Notes: generated by a model from the letters alone, not told the origin. Positions 27,582-39,666 are shown, counted from the stretch's first letter. The stretch: 64,000 bases of DNA from Corythucha ciliata (GCA_038030265.1 CM075940.1:17993604-18057603), one strand, 5' to 3'. Made by a program: numbers and translations.

Positions 27582-28010
27582 TATGTCGCATCCACTTGGC
27601 GAAATTGTCCACTTCATGAAATGAATGTCCATTTCACGAAGTGGCTCCACTTGCCGTAGTTTTAAAAAATTAAGACATCTGGACAAAAAAAATGTCCATT
27701 TCTTGAAAAGGAAATCGCGTTTGTCCAGTTGCTGAAATTAAGCTCCACATGCACAACGTCATTTTTTAGCGGGTTTTTGAGTGCTCAATAAAATAACCTT
27801 TTTCAGCATCAGAGATTCCTCACTCATCCATTTCACGAAAAGGATAATATTGTGCATCCACTTGCAGTAAGAAAGCTTCATTTCAGCAACTGGACAAATG
27901 AGATTTCCTTTTCAAGAAATGGACAATTTTTTTGTCCAGATGTCGTAATTTTTTGAAGTTACGGCAAGTGGAGCCACTTCGTGAAATGGATGCGATATAT
28001 ATATATATAT
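27582..28010. mobile_element. Foldback (long inverted repeat) element with AT-repeat flanks
   Basis: The left arm (about 27582-27760) reads GTCGCATCCACTTGGCG... and the right arm (about 27830-28000) is its complement, ending ...GTGAAATGGATGCGATATAT. Both arms contain the GTCCATTTC/GAAATGGAC and GTCCAGATG/CATCTGGAC blocks. An (AT)n tract adjoins both ends, suggesting insertion into, or target preference for, TA repeats. Confidence 0.7.
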
Positions 28011-28184
28011 CATGATTTATTTTGACATGTTAAGAAAGAGAAACGCGAAGGGATTTGCAATTAAAAATAGGTGCATTTTGCATTAGGCTACATAGGTAAA
28101 TTAACTAAAATACGTACGTTTCCGTAGGTTTATTACAACCCCCTTCGGGGACTTCGGACTGATATAAACACTTATCTTTGGTAA

Positions 28185-28305
28185 ACAGTGGGACAAACAA
28201 TTCGGTAACGAAAGTAGAGGGAAGAGATGTTGCAAGTTATCGAATGAGAGAGCGCTGGCCGCGGGTTCATGTTCTTTTTGACGGGCTATAGCTCCGCCCT
28301 TCTAC
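28185..28305. repeat. Direct repeat, left copy
   Basis: ATTCGGTAACGAAAGTAGAG through GACGGGCTATAGCT occurs here and again at 30181-30290 in the same orientation with about 90% identity. The pair brackets two palindromes and two short THAP-like open frames. Confidence 0.6.
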
Positions 28306-28571
28306 AACTGCAACTCTACGGGAATAAGCCAGCAATGTTTGAGTGTAAGTGGAAAACAATTGGAGAAGGGGGGACGAGAGCTTCCTGCTATAAAGTGCTT
28401 CAGTAGAAAAGTACTGAATTGCTCTAACTGCCTTTTCCTGTTGACGGTGACTTCACCCGGTCTCTCTTTTTCGTAAGGTTCATTGGGAAAACCGTAAATT
28501 GTTGGCGTATTACCCATTGTAGGTACTATTGTAGGCGAATTACAGTAACCCACAACACAGCACTGCACCAT
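28302..28571 (-). pseudogene. Possible THAP-type zinc-finger fragment
   Basis: Short frame opening MVQCCVVGYCNSP, then YGFPNEPYEKE. The spacing Cys-x4-Cys and the GFP/FP motif resemble the beginning of a THAP domain, found in P-element-type transposases and many host proteins. The expected Cys-x2-His second half is not in this frame. A frame at 29612-29947 (LKRQETWRYY...NNRHCSSDRW) could be a displaced second half. Weak resemblance only. Confidence 0.25.
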
Positions 28572-28955
28572 TTTAGTTGAAGAAAAAACTTGAAAACGTC
28601 CTTTAAACGAAAGTCAGAGTAGAGCACGTTCTTGGTAGGGATTCAATAGGAGAGGCAACTGAAGTTAGAACAAGTATTGCGCTAGTACCCTGCTAGTCTG
28701 CAGGACTGTCACTTAGCAACTAAGCCCATAGATCGTTAAGTCGAACACGGACCTCACCCTCCTGTGATCGGTCACTCTAGCTATTTTGCCTTGTCCCCTC
28801 CATGGAACTTAACTTTGGTAAACGTCAGACCAAGCAATTCGCAGGGTGTCTACAGCTTCCCCAGAACAAAATTCCCTGACTCAGCTAACATTTCATGGTT
28901 ATCCAAATTGATATTACTCAATCCACCTCTCTCTTCTAGCGGTTGTCCCTCTGTA

Positions 28956-29203
28956 AATTCTCCTCTCCTCCAATTCAAGAACTAATTACAACCGTATTTG
29001 CAGTCTTCTTTATTGAGGTCGTATGCATTTCAGGCACGAACAGTGACCCCTCCTCACCAAATGACTCCTTGCACTGCAAATGACACTACGGTTGTGTCAT
29101 TCAAGGGATCACTGATCGTGCCCGAAATGCATACGCCCACAATAAAGAAGACTGCAAATACGGTTGTATGTAATTAGTTCTTGAATTTGAGGAGAGGAGA
29201 ATT
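28956..29203. repeat. Perfect-type palindrome, ~95-bp arms
   Basis: The left arm (28956-29050) and right arm (29110-29203) are reverse complements with few mismatches: AATTCTCCTCTCCTC, TTCAAGAACTAATTAC, TTTGCAGTCTTCTTTATTG and ATGCATTTC-GGCACGA are all matched. The ~60-base loop is unique sequence. Confidence 0.75.
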
Positions 29204-29250
29204 CAAATTGATATTTTTAGTAAGATCGCTTAAACTACGAGAGTTAGTAT

Positions 29251-29520
29251 GTAATGCATGCAAAAGTTGTAGCCGCAGTAGCCCCTGTACATTGTCAGTC
29301 TTCCCTCGTTGAGGTGCGTCAAAAACGAGCAGGTTTCGGCTACTCGCCATCTTCAGCGTATGGAAGTACAACTGAAACTCAGTTTTCAGTAGTTGAGTTT
29401 CAGTTTTACTTCTATACGCTGAAGATGGCAAGTAGCCGAAACCGGTTCGTTTTGACGCAGCTCAACGAGGGAAGACTGGCAATGTAGGCACCTACGACTA
29501 CAACTGTATGCATGCATTAC
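29251..29520. repeat. Second palindrome with hammerhead-like arms
   Basis: The left half (29251-29385) pairs with the right half (about 29390-29520): GTCTTCCCTCGTTGAG against CTCAACGAGGGAAGAC and CATCTTCAGCGTATGG against a matching GCTGAAGATG. Each arm contains CTGAAGATGGC-AGTAGCCGAAAC, on minus at 29333-29356 and on plus at 29419-29442, a motif typical of Penelope-type terminal repeats and related to the hammerhead core. Confidence 0.7.
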
Positions 29521-30180
29521 GTTATCCAAATACATAATTATATGGGGGAAAAGGACAGATTCATAACTCTGCCTCTGCGGATCGTCGAACCCAACACAAG
29601 CTCTTCCTTTTTCAGTTATCCGCATAGAGAAAATTCAAACTCATGATCATGAGGGCAATACTCAGGAATTCAGAGTTTTTAATACTCAACATTTTCTCGT
29701 AGAGGAAATAAGATAAATTCAATTTTGAGTAAACCGTAGGAAAATTGAGAAAAAGTAGAAGTTTTTGTGGGGTCCAACGATCCGAAGAGCAGTGGCGGTT
29801 ATTTATTGAGCCAGCGCGATAATAGCGCCACGTTTCTTGGCGTTTTAGACATTGTTGATGACTGAAATTGGTCTCATTCCATTGAAACGGAATACCGTAG
29901 ATTTCAAAACTGTCATCACTTTTGAAGAAATGTGCATCTCGATCCAAGAAAAAAAAAAAAGAAAAAAAAAAAAAAAACCCTCATAACATAACTTGACAGG
30001 AGAGTGAGATAGGCCACAATCCTAATAGTAATTTTGTAAGTACTCCATTTTACTTCCATGTTCCCGTTGGAAGCATGACGTTCGTGAGCTCTGCCATTTT
30101 TCCCTGACTTTTCTCATAAATTCACTAAATTCCCTGACTTTTCCAGTTTTCGAAAATTCCCGGTTTTCCAGGTCTGTAGA

Positions 30181-30290
30181 CACCCTGAATTCGGTAACGA
30201 AAGTAGAGGGAGGAGAAGTGACAACTAATCGACTGAGAGAGCGCTGGCCGCCGGTTCATGTTCTTATTGACGGGCTATAGCTGTGTAATT
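30181..30290. repeat. Direct repeat, right copy
   Basis: Second copy of the 28185-28305 sequence in the same orientation. The ~1.9-kb interval between the copies may have been inserted or rearranged as a unit. Confidence 0.6.
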
Positions 30291-30302
30291 ATGCTCGAGT
30301 GG

Positions 30303-30347
30303 TACCATTCTCCGTGACGGGGAATCTTGCCCCGCCACGGAGAATGG
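30303..30347. other. Strong hairpin, 18-19 bp stem
   Basis: ACCATTCTCCGTGACGGGG, a 7-base loop, then its complement with a single A/C mismatch. Very GC-rich compared with the surroundings. No run of T follows, and the loop is too short for a typical microRNA precursor. Confidence 0.7.
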
Positions 30348-30544
30348 TTATGGCGCTGTCTGAATTCGACAATAAAACGACCAATTTCAATCCGTAAAAG
30401 GGCTACTGACCCTTAAAACTGTCATTTGATCTTTTCGTTAGCCATTTTAAAATGCCCGGAGTTGCTCAAAAAGCGTTCTTTTGTAATCATTAACATCTGA
30501 GGTCTGTTCGCGGGGATACACTAGGTTGTCCGAAAAGCGTTCGC

Positions 30545-30730
30545 GAGCAGACGAGTATTCGCCTTGATCATAATTCAGGCAGCGCTGTAGTTGGCCATTT
30601 AGGGAAACATTTGTTGTGGGTAGTTTCCATTAGAAACTAGTAGAAGAATGCCCACATGAGCTAGCCCCCAAGTGACCAACGACAGCGCTGCCCGAATCAT
30701 GAAATAGGCGAATAGTTAGCGTAGCGCGTT
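30545..30730. repeat. Imperfect inverted repeat
   Basis: AGTATTCGCCTTGATCATAA and CAGGCAGCGCTGTAG near the left are matched by CAGCGCTGCCCG and AATAGGCGAATAG near the right. Probably a diverged foldback element. Confidence 0.5.
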
Positions 30731-33700
30731 CGTGATGAGTTCAGAGCTACTTCGGGCGAAGTTACTCCAACTTTTTCTTATCCAAGTAAAAATTCCCTCC
30801 TATCCAGGCTGCACTGAAAGCGTTCACGTGACAAAAAATCCTTGCTGCCCTCGCCTACACTAGTTACTCCAATCTGCCCAACCCTACACTTTTTCTCCGC
30901 GAACAAACCTCTGATTGTGTAAAAGTGACGTCAATCCAGAACTTCTCCATCTGCCTTAACTTGCCTATTTTGACCGACAGACGAACAGACCTACTTCAAC
31001 GTTACAATTGGAATTCTTGTGAAACTCGCTGTTTAGACTGTACGTGTAGACAAGGCTTTAGCTGCTGAAGCGAAAAAGGGGTACCTTCCCTGTTGCAATC
31101 GCTCGGATCTCGAGCGGTTTCAAGAGTTGATAGGGCCCCAAAACAAAGGAACCGCGGTTCACTTTACAGAGCTTCCGGCAACTCTACTTTCAATTCCCCC
31201 CCCCCCTTCAGCAATGGGTAAGGGTCACAGTATCCCTCTCGCAACCAACAGTTTCTGTTGACTCTATTGTAAATTATAGGTATTCAGGTTCATGAAAGAT
31301 ACTTGCTGAGGAATTATTGTCATTTGTTCTGGTCTGCAAACTCTCTCTTGTCTTTGCACCCACGCCCATGCTTCACAGATACATCTATGTTGTTCATGAC
31401 CGGGGAACCTGGGATCTGTAAGAAATATTTTTCAGAGATGAGAGGTCATTGAACGGCGAGCATTCAAGCTCATCGGATAGTCAAATGAGTATGAATCATC
31501 CACCTCATTCATACGGACGATGCAACTCCCTTGGTTATCGACGCCAAACGAAGTGTTCAAATATCATTAAGGAGCACGGACACGGAAAAATAAACTTATG
31601 GGTTTATAAATGATATTGAAATGCTCAAAGAGATATGGGGGGGGGGGGGATTGCACAACTGAACACCGATCTGTATTGGCGTTAAAGTTCTTGTGGTACG
31701 CTTAAAAGCAATTTCAATTCGCTGATTCTTAAAAGGGCGAATACTTTTAACATCAAAATATGAACTAAATGCCATTTGCATCGAATATAATACGGTGACT
31801 TGGCATATTACGGCGTCCGGCGCAGTATAACCTGCTGCCAAGGCTATAACACCTCCCCGATGGGCAACTAACAAGTCATTCTTGTGATTTTTAGGCTTTT
31901 ATGCCTACAAATATTACATAAAAAATAGCATCGTGTCCCAAGGGAAGAACAGGTGGGCGCGAGCTTTCCTGAAGAGGCCAAAGTCCGGCAAGGGCTCCAG
32001 GGAACAACTCGCGTACCAGACTAGTGCTTTAAAATATGTAATACGTAAAAAGACAACCAATAACGCTTCTAAAATGACTGAAATGTTCAATTTAATCATT
32101 GCCTAGCTCTTTCACTTGAATGGGAACAAGTTATCGAGACAAAAGCATACTTACGCGTTGGGATCACTCATCCTGATTTTTTTTTTAAGGCTGAGTCACA
32201 GAACAAGAGACTTATAAGCGGAAACTAACTAAGCGCTCTAGAAAAAACCCCGAGTGAAACTCAACTGGATAAAATAAAAAATTCGACCCGACAAATTTAC
32301 ACAAGCAACTTCGCCACTGAGTGAGAAACCAACCAGAATTGGACAGCTGGACAAGGGGATTGGGGGCGGGGGAATTCAGTGATGCTCGTCGGGTTTTTTA
32401 CGGTTTTACCACACGGCCGAGTCACGCACACTTGAAATGGATCAGTGGGGGGGGGGCGGGATGGCCCTGTGGAAGAAAACAAAAGCTTGATGGGTGATGT
32501 CTTGCGCAGTCTACAGGGGAAATGTGTGATAAAAAAGTCTCTGGGAGGAACACAATTTCTCTGTGGCTCTCAGTACTCTGGTTCTTTGATAATGTTGAGT
32601 TTGATTAGAGAGGAACTAATTAATTGTTTACTGTGAACTTTTATAGGGGTTTGTGCGGGTCAAACCGCGGTTTTTCTAGAGAGGATAGTGTCCGTGGATC
32701 TGTCGTTTGGAAGTCGTTGCAAAACTGTTGATAGGCATTCCGGCCCCCCTCCCAGCATTTTACGAGTTTTATAGGAAATAATGGCTGGAATGAAAGGTCA
32801 GTGTACATTCTCTCGTAAACTACAACTTTTCACATAAATTGCGCTATTTAAATCATGAATTTGTGTAATAAGTCACTGGTGACACTTAAGCGCCTTCTGT
32901 TTGCCTCAATCACTCTCAAAGTTGTCACGCCCCGGTGAAGCCTCTCAGTGGCGTACATAGAACAGAAAGCTTGAATGTGCCCATGGCTTTTCCGGATTAG
33001 GGACAAACTTGTGGCCTGATGCAAGGGCTAGAATAACCACCTCCCAATGTTTTTCCATGGATATCCCCACCCTCATTCAATTTCAGGTTTGAGCAAGAAC
33101 TGCCAGATTCAACGCTCTTCTCTGTTTCCTCGAACGCCGATGTTGGGATTTGTGACCAATTCGTTTAAGATAATAATAAGCCGACGACCTGTTCTATCTC
33201 AATCTACCATGTGACCGTTCCCTTCGCCTTGAAGAGTCGAGGGGTCATATACCCCTTTCATGGTCGTGTAGACTATCTTTGGGAGTAATACCACCAGTTT
33301 TACGATTGAGTAGTCGGAACCTGGGGCAAAATGCCCAGTTTCTTGGTCAAATAGCATACGTTTGAAGGAAAAATCGCGATTTTCAAGACAAGCTGGTTTC
33401 ACGTATTACTAATTAAATTCGGTTGTCGAATATGTAATGCCCTAGACTTGAGAATTGTCCTTAATTCAGATGTACAGTCAATTTCGTGGTTCCAACATCA
33501 GTTTGAGGGGGGGGGGATCGATAGTTTGGGGCTAAGTTTATCGTTTACTTATAAATTGGCAGTAGGTAAAGTCTGAAGTTCCTGATCGAAAGTGGACCTT
33601 TTTGTTGCTTTTCCTTAATAACATTTGCAGTTGATTGGGCCAACATCGGGATCTAGGGACGATATTCAGAGACCGACGGAAGCGGGGTACCGGGGAGCAA

Positions 33701-33771
33701 TTGCTCCCCTAATGGTCTGGTAGGGTAGGTGGTGCTCACCTATTCGCAAATCTAAGGAACAATAGGTCTAT
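30731..33771. other. No gene recognised
   Basis: Unique-looking AT-rich DNA with several C/G homopolymers (about 31197, 31638, 32447, 33508). A minus frame at 31596-31874 and others show no family resemblance. Confidence 0.4.
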
Positions 33772-33905
33772 TCGTTTGTCGTCCCGGACTACTCCGAGCA
33801 GCACGAAATTTTGTAAGCTCGCGGGTTATCATGTGAAATAACGCGAAAACTTAATGGAAGGTTAGTACTTTCAGTGCTAATAGTGGAGCTCCGGACGACA
33901 AACGA
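33772..33905. mobile_element. Short MITE-like element, copy B
   Basis: Reverse-complement copy of the 9004-9134 element with the TCGTTTGTC/GACAAACGA ends intact and roughly 75-80% identity inside. The flanks read CTAT/TAGA, so no clear target duplication is visible. Confidence 0.6.
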
Positions 33906-34259
33906 ATAGACCTAATACGTCAACGTTTGCGAAGGAACACGCGTCGGTGAATTAACCGCCAGTTGAGTGATCCACCGCCTGAATGAATTAACCGCCAGTT
34001 GAATAGCTCGAGCTATTCTTACTATTCTTTATTTGAAAATTGCTAGGCACACGTGGAAGGGAGAGGTGGATTGGATTTGTGTCGGCCTCGGAATCCTCGG
34101 CATTTCCGCGCATGCTCCTGTCACTCCAAATTGTTATTTCCCGCAGCATGGTCAAGATCTGCCAACGATCTGGAAAAACGTTCGGTTTCCGCCAAAAAGC
34201 ACGATTTATGTTCCAAACAAAATAAATAAATAAATAAAGCGGGCAGAAATGAAACTTAA

Positions 34260-34465
34260 AAAAAAAATTACAACTTGTTCAGCGCTTAATGAGCACTTAG
34301 TGTTTTGCCGTTGCAAAACTGTCAATCTAGCTCAGCGCTGAGTAAGTGTTTAAAATCCAACAAAACACGCCCCATCATACGGTGATACAAATCACCGTTG
34401 CAAAACTCCATCAAGTGCTTAATTCTACACTTGAGCGCTTAAACACGAGCCCCAAGTTTTGCAAC
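34260..34465. repeat. Small imperfect inverted/tandem repeat cluster
   Basis: GCGCTTAATGAGCACTTAG, TGTTTTGCCGTTGCAAAACT, AGCGCTGAG and CAAGTGCTTAA...TTGAGCGCTTAA recur in both orientations within 200 bases. This suggests a diverged MITE. Confidence 0.4.
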
Positions 34466-34769
34466 ACAACCAATGTTTCGGTTCTTGCCCCAGTGTATTC
34501 TCTTATCTCTCTTCGCTGAATCACCCTGTATATCCGGGCGTTCTATTGGAAGTTTTCTCTTCGATTCGCATTACTTATGCCTTATTTGAGCACGATCGAC
34601 GGCTTCCCGTAAAGCGTAGGGGACGTTATACGCTTTGTGGAACACTGGAGTATTATTTTCTTTCAAGACAAAGGACGCCTCAAACCCTGAAATTGGGTCC
34701 TGGTTGGATTCGGGGAAAACTCTAGGAAATCTCGCCACAATTTCAGACAAAATAGGGACTTAGCACTGA

Positions 34770-36200
34770 TTTATCATATTTTCCGACCCTGTAATCAACT
34801 TTCTCCAATCAGGTTTCAATTTATCCAACTAATCGCGGCCTAATAATGGTTTCACCACGGAAGACTCAGCCACGACGAGAGACACATTTCGAATGACAAA
34901 ATTTCATATTTCAACGGAATTTAGCTCGCTTATACCAACCACTTGAATGTTTTCGCCGTTTGCAGCTGAAAGTTTTAGGGTGCATGTAGACAGACGGGCA
35001 TCGGGACAGGACCGTTTAAAGACTTGATATGGGACTATAGTAAAAGCTGCCCCTATGTCGACCTCAAATTCGACCACCGGGCGACCCAAGCTCACAATTA
35101 CAGGTAGGATTAAAGGAGGACTCACATTATTTGAAAAATTCGACGAACAAACGTAGACTGCGTCGACGTCCCGATTTTGACAAAGCCTGGCGATGTGACC
35201 TTTATTGCCACAAGTAAAGCACGACCAGTTCATGGCCGGGCACTGCGACGTACCGTGACCACGACGACGACCACATCGAGAACAAGGCGCAGATGCTGAT
35301 GAAGAATCGGATAACTTGGGCTGGGGGGACGAATTACGACCTCGTGACGGAAAACGACGATTTGACTTGCTTTGGCTCGGACTTCTACGCCGACTAGACG
35401 ACCTCGTCCGACGATTAGCTGACTGTCTCCGGACCGAGAAACATTGAGAGCTCTGACCCTTGACTACGAGTGTCTCTGTTGACAGCGGCCATGTCGCAGA
35501 CGACTTTACTCGCCTGTTCAAACGTGAGACGAGTCTCACCGATTAGACGACGGATCATCGCGTCGTCAGAAAGGCCGACTATGAGTCTATCACAGAGCGC
35601 TTGCTCTAGAAAATCGCCAAAATTGCAGGACGCGGCGAGTTGTTTCAAAGCGACGATAAATGACTGAACGGATTCTCCGGGCTGCTGAACACGACGATTA
35701 AATCTGAATCGCTCGGCTATTTCACAGCGAGCTGGAGCGAAATGACCACGGAGGGTCTCGACGACGACGGCGAACGACAGCTCTAACGGTCTCTGCGGTG
35801 CAACTCAATTTTTCAGAGACTGGTAGACATCCGGACCGATCAAAACGACGAGCGAGGTGACTTTCTCGGCGTCTGGAAGCCGATTTACGGTAAAAAAATG
35901 CCTCAAGGCGCTCGAGGTAATTGTCGAATGGCTCACTGCCTTCACAATAAGGTGGAATAGCGCCGATAATTCCGGCACGCGACGCTGAACTTTCGACGGT
36001 GACTTAATGACTGAAAACTCACCGGAATTTGACTCGTTGCCCGACTCTGACGGCGTCGGGGACGGCGGAACATGGTCGCCTGCCACCGACCTCGTGGCAT
36101 CGTTGGCTGTACTCTCTTTCCCATCGAATTCCTCACGACCTGACTTCTTTCGGCGACCCATAACGACATCGAGAACCAAACTCGTCGCCAAATTGTTATA
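34770..36200 (-). pseudogene. Broken Ty3/gypsy-type gag and protease
   Basis: Remnant of an LTR retrotransposon read on minus. From right to left: a retrotransposon-gag region (36200-35500) with PGESVQSF and CNFGDFLEQALCDRL; two zinc knuckles near 35280 and 35190 (CSRCGRRRGHGTSQC and CFTCGNKGHIARLC); an aspartic-protease-like stretch near 35050 (FEVDIGAAFTIVP, with DIG where DTG/DSG is usual); and a protease C-terminal block near 34830 (KPLLGRD) followed at once by a stop. Reading breaks include a frame change at the T7 run near 35900, an in-frame TGA near 35808 and a further frame change near 35480. Reverse transcriptase, integrase and LTRs are not seen. Inactive. Confidence 0.8.
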
Positions 36201-36405
36201 TTCGGGGTTCTTTGGGTCAAGACAATATCAACACATGGAGGAGACTCGATAGATTCACACAGCGAGAGAACTCAGTTTATTATTCAAGACTTCAAGTTCA
36301 ATTAACCTACGGACCAAAGTCATGCTTCAAGCAGAGCGCGAGAGCAGGCGGACCAACATAATCTGCTCATAGTACAACAGTCATTCACATCAATTAGTTT
36401 GAATA

Positions 36406-36815
36406 AAAACGCTGCAAATTTTACACATGGGTTTATTATTCATGAATGTAGCCAAAGCAAGCTTGAAATTACACGAAAATCGACACCCCACACCCCTATG
36501 ATTTCAAAACCTTTGAAAACCCCCATTTTGGACTCGCTTTTGGCCCATAACAACCCAGGGAGTTAGTTGATCAAACTGATCAGCTGTTAGGACCAACTAG
36601 ATCCCAAGTGGAGTTTATGTGTGAAAGAAAGAGTTTTTTCGAGCAATCCTAGGGGAAGATATGGCCCGGACGGCGTACGGTGGGGACGGACATTGCAGAA
36701 ATCGAATCTAGACATGTTAAAACGTTCACAATAAAAGTTTGAGGGTGGGTTGTAAAAATTTTTTTCTGACCGAAAACATAGGTGTATTATTCAGAATGAA
36801 TAATAAACCAAAACA
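36406..36815. mobile_element. Dispersed ~400-bp repeat, copy 2
   Basis: Second copy of the repeat found in the VCP intron (22628-23056), same orientation, including the terminal GGTTTATTATTCAT / ATGAATAATAAACC inverted repeat, which is more complete here (14 bases). No coding capacity. Confidence 0.65.
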
Positions 36816-37109
36816 AAACAAAAAACTCCGAAATTCTTGAATTTTTGTTTTCAATCTGATAATAACCTTCAAATTTGTCACTCTTCTTTTCGCCGGTGAT
36901 AGTGAAGCTTCAAAAAATGTTTCAAGGGATGGGACCGGTGAATCAAACAATCGGGCTCAAAATTTCCATTCGATATCCATCAGAGTTTGGTTCATCTGTA
37001 CATACTTCAATAATCGAAATTTCACAGCAAATTGAGTTAACAGCATGTTGTTTTGCTTCAATAATTAGCTCTTCGGCAAAAATGGAAAGGTATCTCTTCA
37101 AATTGTCAT

Positions 37110-37190
37110 TTGGAGTTTTGAACCCCCGAAATTGGTTCTTGATTGAGCCAAACCCGCGAAATTGATTTTTGGAAGAGCTAAATTCAGGGG
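37110..37190. repeat. Short piece of the CGAAATTGG minisatellite-like family
   Basis: Two to three units (CCCCCGAAATTGGTTCTTGA, CCCGCGAAATTGATTTTTGG) of the family described at 6285-6560. Confidence 0.5.
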
Positions 37191-37448
37191 GCATATTCTC
37201 TAACAAAAACGCCATTTGTTTATTTCATTCATATGTTCGAAAAAATTAGTGGAATAGATGTATTGCTATAAATACATATTGCTTTTTCGTTGGAAAATAT
37301 GCCCCCAGGATATTTGAGAAAAAACAATTCAAAGAGCCTGGCCCATGGCATTCGAATCTAAAAGATGGAAACCCCACAAAATTAATTTATGTCGACCTAG
37401 AAGAAGTAAAGTCCAGAAGCTAATTAAGAACCAAACGAAAGAAGTAAG

Positions 37449-38272
37449 ATGGATTTCGAAGTCGTACTTGACAAGCTACATGGTGCGAACTGTCCGAGGT
37501 GGAAGAGGCAGATGGAATTGCTTCTGAAGCATCCTAAAGTATTCGAGATCGTGGTAGGAACGTCTTTATTCCCCGAGGATGGTGAATCGGAAGTAAGGAA
37601 CTGGAAGAAGGCAGAGTCTCTGACTCAAGTCATTCTCGTTACAAATATGAACGATACAAATGTCGACCTGACTGCTACGTGTAATTCTGCAAACGAGATT
37701 TGGAAGAAACTTTTGTCGGTCCATGATCAGAGTTCCGGACAACGGTTGGACCGGTTACTCGAATCGTTTTTCTCGGTGGAAAAGAAGGAAGATGAGAATA
37801 TCGCGTCTTATGTATCTCGAATGGAAAGACTTTTCTCCGAAATCAATGGCAAACTGAACAAACAAACAACTGACGGTTCAGTTGCCGGAATTACTTTTAT
37901 TGAGCAGAGTAATGAACACGCTACCAGCAGAATACTTTGAAATCAAGAATGTGTGAGAGGGAGAGCATTCCTGTTAGTGAAAGGACTGCTAATCTTCTGT
38001 TGGAAAGGCTGAGTTTGATAGAAAGGAGCCTTCTTGGTCAACTTTCGAGTAAAAACGGATCTGCTCTCGAAGCCAAGTCAACCTTCGAAAACAAGAAGTC
38101 TCACAATCAACAGAAGAAAAGTAAATGTTTGAAATGCTTCATTTGTGATATAGAGGGTCATTTTGCAGCCGAATGCCCTAAAAAGAAAGGAAACTCAAGT
38201 GTCATGGACTCACTCTGTTCTTCGGCGTTTGGAAATTCGAATAATGAAAAGCAGGGGCGGCTCGTCCACTAG
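37449..38272 (+). pseudogene. Broken copia-type (Ty1/copia) gag
   Basis: The first frame (37449-37940) opens MDFEVVLDKLHGANCPRWKR and contains the copia gag (UBN2-type) pattern AESLTQVILVTNMND, SANEIWKKLLSVHD and DENIASYVSRMERLFSEI. The protein then changes frame twice near 37900-37960, with a stop in each abandoned frame. The third segment (to 38272) carries a zinc knuckle, CFICDIEGHFAAEC. No integrase or reverse transcriptase follows, so this is a dead 5' fragment. Confidence 0.8.
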
Positions 38273-38784
38273 GGCATTTGGGCTCACGCCCCACCAAAAA
38301 TAGGACCAAAAAAATATGCAAAAAAAAAAAACAAAGAAAAAAGGGCAAAATGGCTTCAGACAAATTAGAAATTCCAGAAGAAATAAATAAAAAGTTAGCT
38401 TTGTGAAACAAAAACTATCGCCCATTCCAATAACTTTGATTCCTATACCAATTATCGACCAATTAGGGCTATTAGGTGAAAAAAATATAACTAAGCTTTT
38501 TTTTTTTTATAAAGCGACGTTTCCTTTTAATTCGTCAAAATAATAAAATTAAAACGAACTGGTATCGCAAACCTACATTTTCAGGCCGGTTTTTAAATTT
38601 TAAATCAAATCACCCCTTGCATCAAAAAATTGCTATGATCTATAACTTAGTCGATAGAGCCGTATTATCGTCTGAAGAGGAATTTCACGAAGAAAACAAA
38701 TAAATCAATATCCTATAACTTTGGTAAACAAATGTCAGAAAGAGACTTCAAACAATTTCGAATAGGGTTGTCAGGGAGGAGACA

Positions 38785-39395
38785 GTGAATGAAAAGAAGG
38801 GAAATTTTTTTGTCAGGGTTCCCTTTAAAGGTACATTATTTGACAGTGTTAAAAGAGCTTTAAGTAATACTAATATTGCACCTGTGCCTTACAATAAGGA
38901 TAATTTAACGTGTGTTGTTGAGAAAGGGAAAGACACTACGGGAAAACTACGATGTCCTAACGTTGTCTATAGGCTACCGTGTGGTGACTGTCCTGCTACT
39001 TATGTAGGTGAGACAAAGAGGCCTCTAGCTTGTAGGCTAGTTGAGCATAAAAAGATGTAAAAAGTAAAGCTGACAAAGTTGTAGCCCAGCACTGTAATCA
39101 AAACAGACATAGTATTAATTGGGAAGAGGTCTCGATTTTAGATAGGGAGGCTGAATTTAGGAAACGTAGACTTTCCAAGATGGCCCATATTCATTTACAG
39201 AGAGAGCCTATGAATAGAGTTGAAGACACTCAAAATTTACATAGACAGTATGTGTCACTTTTGAATACAATTGTAGAGCGTGGTGGGAGTGAGATAATTC
39301 CTTCGTCGGCCCTAGGTTTTTTCGCCCGTTGTGTCATTGGTTTAGTTGACGTTCTTTCTTTCCCTTGCGAACTCGTAGATTTATACGTAATTTAA
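38785..39395 (+). pseudogene. GIY-YIG endonuclease domain of a Penelope-like element (frameshifted)
   Basis: The frame from 38785 contains NVVYRLPCGDCPATYVGETKRPL, the hallmark CxxC...YVGET segment of Penelope endonucleases, and an EHK block (RLVEHKK). It hits a stop at 39058. The expected continuation (WEEVSILDREAEFRKRRLSK, then MAHIHLQREPMNR) is found in another frame from about 39055 on, so one indel in the AAAAAGATGTAAAAAG tract breaks it. Not functional. Confidence 0.75.
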
Positions 39396-39666
39396 TTAAT
39401 AAAGTGAGTAAAAGTTTTTTTGTGAAAAAATTCAGCAATACTTTTATTTGGTTAAGCTAACGCCATTTTTATTGATTCAGCCCGTGTAGCCGTTTCGGCA
39501 CGTATAGTTGTTCATCGAGAAGATGTTACCTGCGCGGTTGAGAGAGAGGAAGTAAAACCATGTATATTTGAATTTTTAATTGATTTAACTGCCTGTTTAT
39601 CGGTGAGTTTTTTACTTTAATATTATTTATATGGATGTTGTTACTAGTCGGAAAATGTTGGAATTT

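Noticed and set aside
30303..30347. Rho-independent terminator
   Set aside because: Eukaryotic context, no T run after the stem and no gene ending upstream.
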